Shown here in pieces: positions 61,096 to 64,000 of a stretch of 64,000 nucleotides of DNA. The DNA lies in assembly GCF_020497125.1 (NCBI RefSeq), contig NC_059081.1, positions 58,672,768-58,736,767 of the forward strand, written 5' to 3'. The translations under genes and the position numbers were made by a program. Positions within the stretch are counted from its first letter, which is position 1. The number at the start of each line of letters is the position of its first letter. The stretch is from Mauremys mutica. Its lineage: Eukaryota; Chordata; Testudines; Geoemydidae. The notes under the pieces were generated by a model. That model had not been told where the DNA came from, did no database searches, and saw nothing but the letters and a program-made list of their open reading frames with translations.

Positions 61096-63384
61096 TTTCC
61101 TATTGATAATATCAAAGGGATATGTTTTGACTGAGTGGAAAAAATTGCAATAGGTGCTTTGATGCCAATATTCAGAATTGTTCATAATGGCTTAAGACAC
61201 ACCTCTTCCAAACTGAAATTAGGTATATTGGGAAAGTGAGACTTATTTTTGCGATCTGGTCCAGTGGTACTGGAAGATCAACATTCCCTTGTACTTGGGT
61301 AAATAAAACAGGATGGTGCTGTGAAGGCTGTCTGCTCAGTCCCTGGGAGGAGGGAGAGTTCCTTGTATCAACCAGAGAGGCTGCCAAAAAACATCAAGCA
61401 ACAGCACTGATGGGCTCTGAAGAGAGTCTCATTTGGTAGAGAAAAGGTCACTGCAAAGTTGAGCCTTTTGAGGGGAGGAGAAGTTAAAGGAAAAAATGAG
61501 CAGATGCTTGTGGTTCAGGGCTGGGGAGCTAATGTAACCATTTGGCTGTAGGAGCCTGCGTTTTCTAAAGCTTATTCTGCATTAGTGCCTAGAGTTTTGA
61601 TGACCGGAGTCAGTAGAAAAATGCAGTAGTTAAACTGGAAGAAAACACTGAGAGCCAAAGTGTTTTGGAAAGGTGATGAGGTCCATCTGCAATACACGGG
61701 GGAGGCAGAGAATACATACATATGAAGGAATCTACAGTTAGTTGTGGAAAACCTGTCTGTTGTGCATACAAATGGGGTAACTGCACTCTCATAATAAGTG
61801 CATGCACAAATAATACCCAGTTGACTTCTGTATACAACTAGGTACATACACAGTTTTTGCGTGTGGACCTCCACCTTGTTTGTTTTTTTTTGAAGTCTTG
61901 GCAACTTGTTTAACAAGCTGACCTCGGTCTGAGAGGGTGAATTCTCTCTCAATAATTACTATTTAGTATATTTACTACTGTTTAAAATAATTATGGAAAT
62001 AATAAGTAAAACAGTTGGAAAAATCTAGAAAGATATGTTTTAAAAAAAAACAAAAAAAACTCTTCATGTCAGCAATCGTTCTTCCCAGCAGAAAATGTTA
62101 CGCCAAAATAACGTATAAAAGACAACTTATAGCACTAGAGGGTTAGGAAAACTGGCTATATGTACTTCCTTATTTCTGATGAAAAAAAATGAAAATTTAG
62201 CATAGGATAATCTATTGATACATTTACTCTTATGTAAATTATCATAATTTGTGCAAAAAAAAATACACCCTTGAGGCTTACAGGACTTTTATAACTGACA
62301 AAAGTGTACAGTAGCCGATGATAATGTATATAGAGAGTTCAGCAATATTCCCAAGCTAGTTACAGAATGGTGGGAATATTTTAAACAGTTGTAAGTCAGT
62401 GCCTAAATAGGGTGAGTGTGAATTGGTTTGATTTTATATATACCACCTTGGCTATTATCTCATTAGATCTTATAAACTATGTATAATTAAATTCAGCACA
62501 TGGAGTTTTTCTGTCCAAGAAAAATGTGTGTTAGAGGAAAAGGAGCAAAAGCCTTATTCAGAGCCCAGTGAAGTCAATGAGTGTCTTTTTTTCCATTGAC
62601 TTCAGTAGGCTTTGGATTGGTCCCTTGGTGAGTCAGTGGGTGGCACTTTTCTCTTGAAGGACCACATTGTTCCTGACAGGCACTGACGAAAGTGGACAGA
62701 CAATGTGGATATCCATTGTCCCAAGGGAGAGTCCTAAAGGAATTGTCTCGGGGAGACGTGATCCCTCCCTGTGCTCACTGGTGCGTACACTGGGAGAAGG
62801 AGGAACTTACAGGCAACACAGTCCACTAGGCTAGTGCTACTTGCTCTCCCTGGAGCGTCTGGTTTCTCTTCATGGGCCAGTGCAGAGCCAGTGGGGCAGT
62901 GACTGCTCCCCACCCCTGTTGGGGGTGTCTTATCTCGCATGGAGGACACAGAGGGAGCAGTCGCTCTGCTCCTTTGAGCACAGAGAGTGGAATTGTGACT
63001 GGTCTTTAGAGAAGATCTGCAGATGTGTGAGAGAGGCTCTTTGTGTCCTCTACAATCCTAAGCATCTACTAAGGGAGTCCGATTTTGGCTCTGAGTTGGC
63101 ACAGAACTAGTGCTCTGTTTACTGCTAGGGGGACTTGGCTACTGGAGGAGTTGTCTTTTAGATGAAACAAAACCCTGACCACATGTAGTCATTAAAGGTC
63201 CTGAGGTACATTTTACAAACTGGCTTAGCTCCCATAAAAATTCCAATTCATGTGACTTCCTGCCCCTCTCTTTTTGTATTTGTAATTTGTAGAATCAGTA
63301 AAAATTGTTTTCTGTTTCTCTGCAAAGAAAAGAATAGTCTGTTAAGAAAAAATAATTGCTCTTATGACAGGCACCTGTAGATGT
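61096..63384. other. Intronic sequence, nothing firmly recognised
   Basis: Around 62545-62620 an inverted pair (agtgaagtcaatgagtgtct and ccattgacttcagtaggct) is a common degenerate amniote repeat motif. No exon of FAM117B was found here. Confidence 0.45.
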
Positions 63385-63389
63385 AGTTT

Positions 63390-64000
63390 CCATATTACTC
63401 CTGGGGAACTTCTGTGCCAGAAATATAAATTCTGCACACAATATTTTAAAATTTTGCAAATTTTATTTGTCAAAATAACACTACATAATCATGCCAGTTT
63501 CAATTATTTTGGTAATTTATTTCAAAATACCTGTCAGCAAGTATGTCTGTAACAATGCAGAGAGACACAAAATTTCCCCCCAGGAGTACAGAGTTAAAGA
63601 AACCCCTATGATAACCCAGTTCCTGTTTCTCTGTCCCCTCCCCCCCAGAGCCCAGCTGGGGGGGGCCGCCCAGCCAATACACCTTAACCCCCTACCCCTC
63701 AGAGCCCAGTCACGGCTAGCCCCCAGAGCCCACCCGCAGGACCCCCCAGCCCAGACACCCGCCCTCTGAGAGACCAGAGATCTGGAGTTTCCTGCTAACC
63801 ACCATCTCCTTCCCTCAGAGCATGCTGGGAACTGCAGCTGCCGGGAACCCTCTAGCTCCGTCTGCCCCAGCAGTGTCTTCTAGGTGTGAGCTGGGCTCTG
63901 CTGGGCCCAGCGGCCCCTAGTGGTGGCTAGTAGCACTGCAACCCATTTCTGTGGGGGAAAGGAAATTCTGCACGCAGAACATTAATTTCTGCAACAATTT
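63390..64000 (+). mobile_element. Unclassified repeat with TTACTCCTGGGG end, cut by window edge
   Basis: Starts attactcctggggaacttctg. An AT-rich segment follows, then a GC-rich middle (63640-63920), then aaattctgcacgcagaacat near the edge. A related end on the other strand is at 39500-39547. Probably a DNA transposon; superfamily not determined. Confidence 0.5.

Overview
The window looks like intronic DNA from a reptile, most likely a turtle. It contains six short vertebrate-type coding exons in a sea of non-coding sequence. The repeats are CR1 LINEs, MIR, DIRS-type tyrosine-recombinase retrotransposons, hAT, Harbinger and Tc1-mariner elements, and LTR families of the kind I associate with turtle genomes. 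The species call is an inference; no marker gene fixes it.

Host gene: one plus-strand gene runs through the window. Exons at 29811-29962, 36482-36574, 40176-40289, 53449-53592, 54398-54623 and 58391-58511 have AG/GT borders and compatible phases. They encode about 282 consecutive residues that I recognise as the middle of FAM117B, the paralogue of GLCCI1. The first coding exon lies left of position 1 and the last lies right of 64000, so bases 1-29810 are read as intron 1.

Repeats by region. 1-15 kb: DIRS reverse-transcriptase fossils, a Tigger fragment, a 1.7-kb hAT derivative with an exact 8-bp target-site duplication (TSD), a 2.3-kb antisense CR1 and several MITEs. 15.4-18.5 kb: one young, structurally complete DIRS element with an 806-codon open frame. 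20-29 kb: small hAT elements, a 1.6-kb foldback hAT made of two inverted 3' ends, a Harbinger element inserted in a MIR, and a DIRS right end. 30-40 kb: CR1, an old hAT transposase and a mosaic DIRS. 41-48.4 kb: LTR-like repeats, one carrying a MITE with a nine-copy 70-bp hairpin satellite. 49-52.6 kb: MITE, DIRS end, short hAT, RTE-like LINE. 55-64 kb: CR1, mariner MITE, MIR, DIRS and a terminal unknown repeat.

The most interesting items are the foldback hAT, the internally deleted but open DIRS with its internal complementary region, the all-sense orientation of DIRS copies in this gene, and the hairpin satellite inside a MITE. I found no RNA genes, CRISPR arrays or bacterial features.
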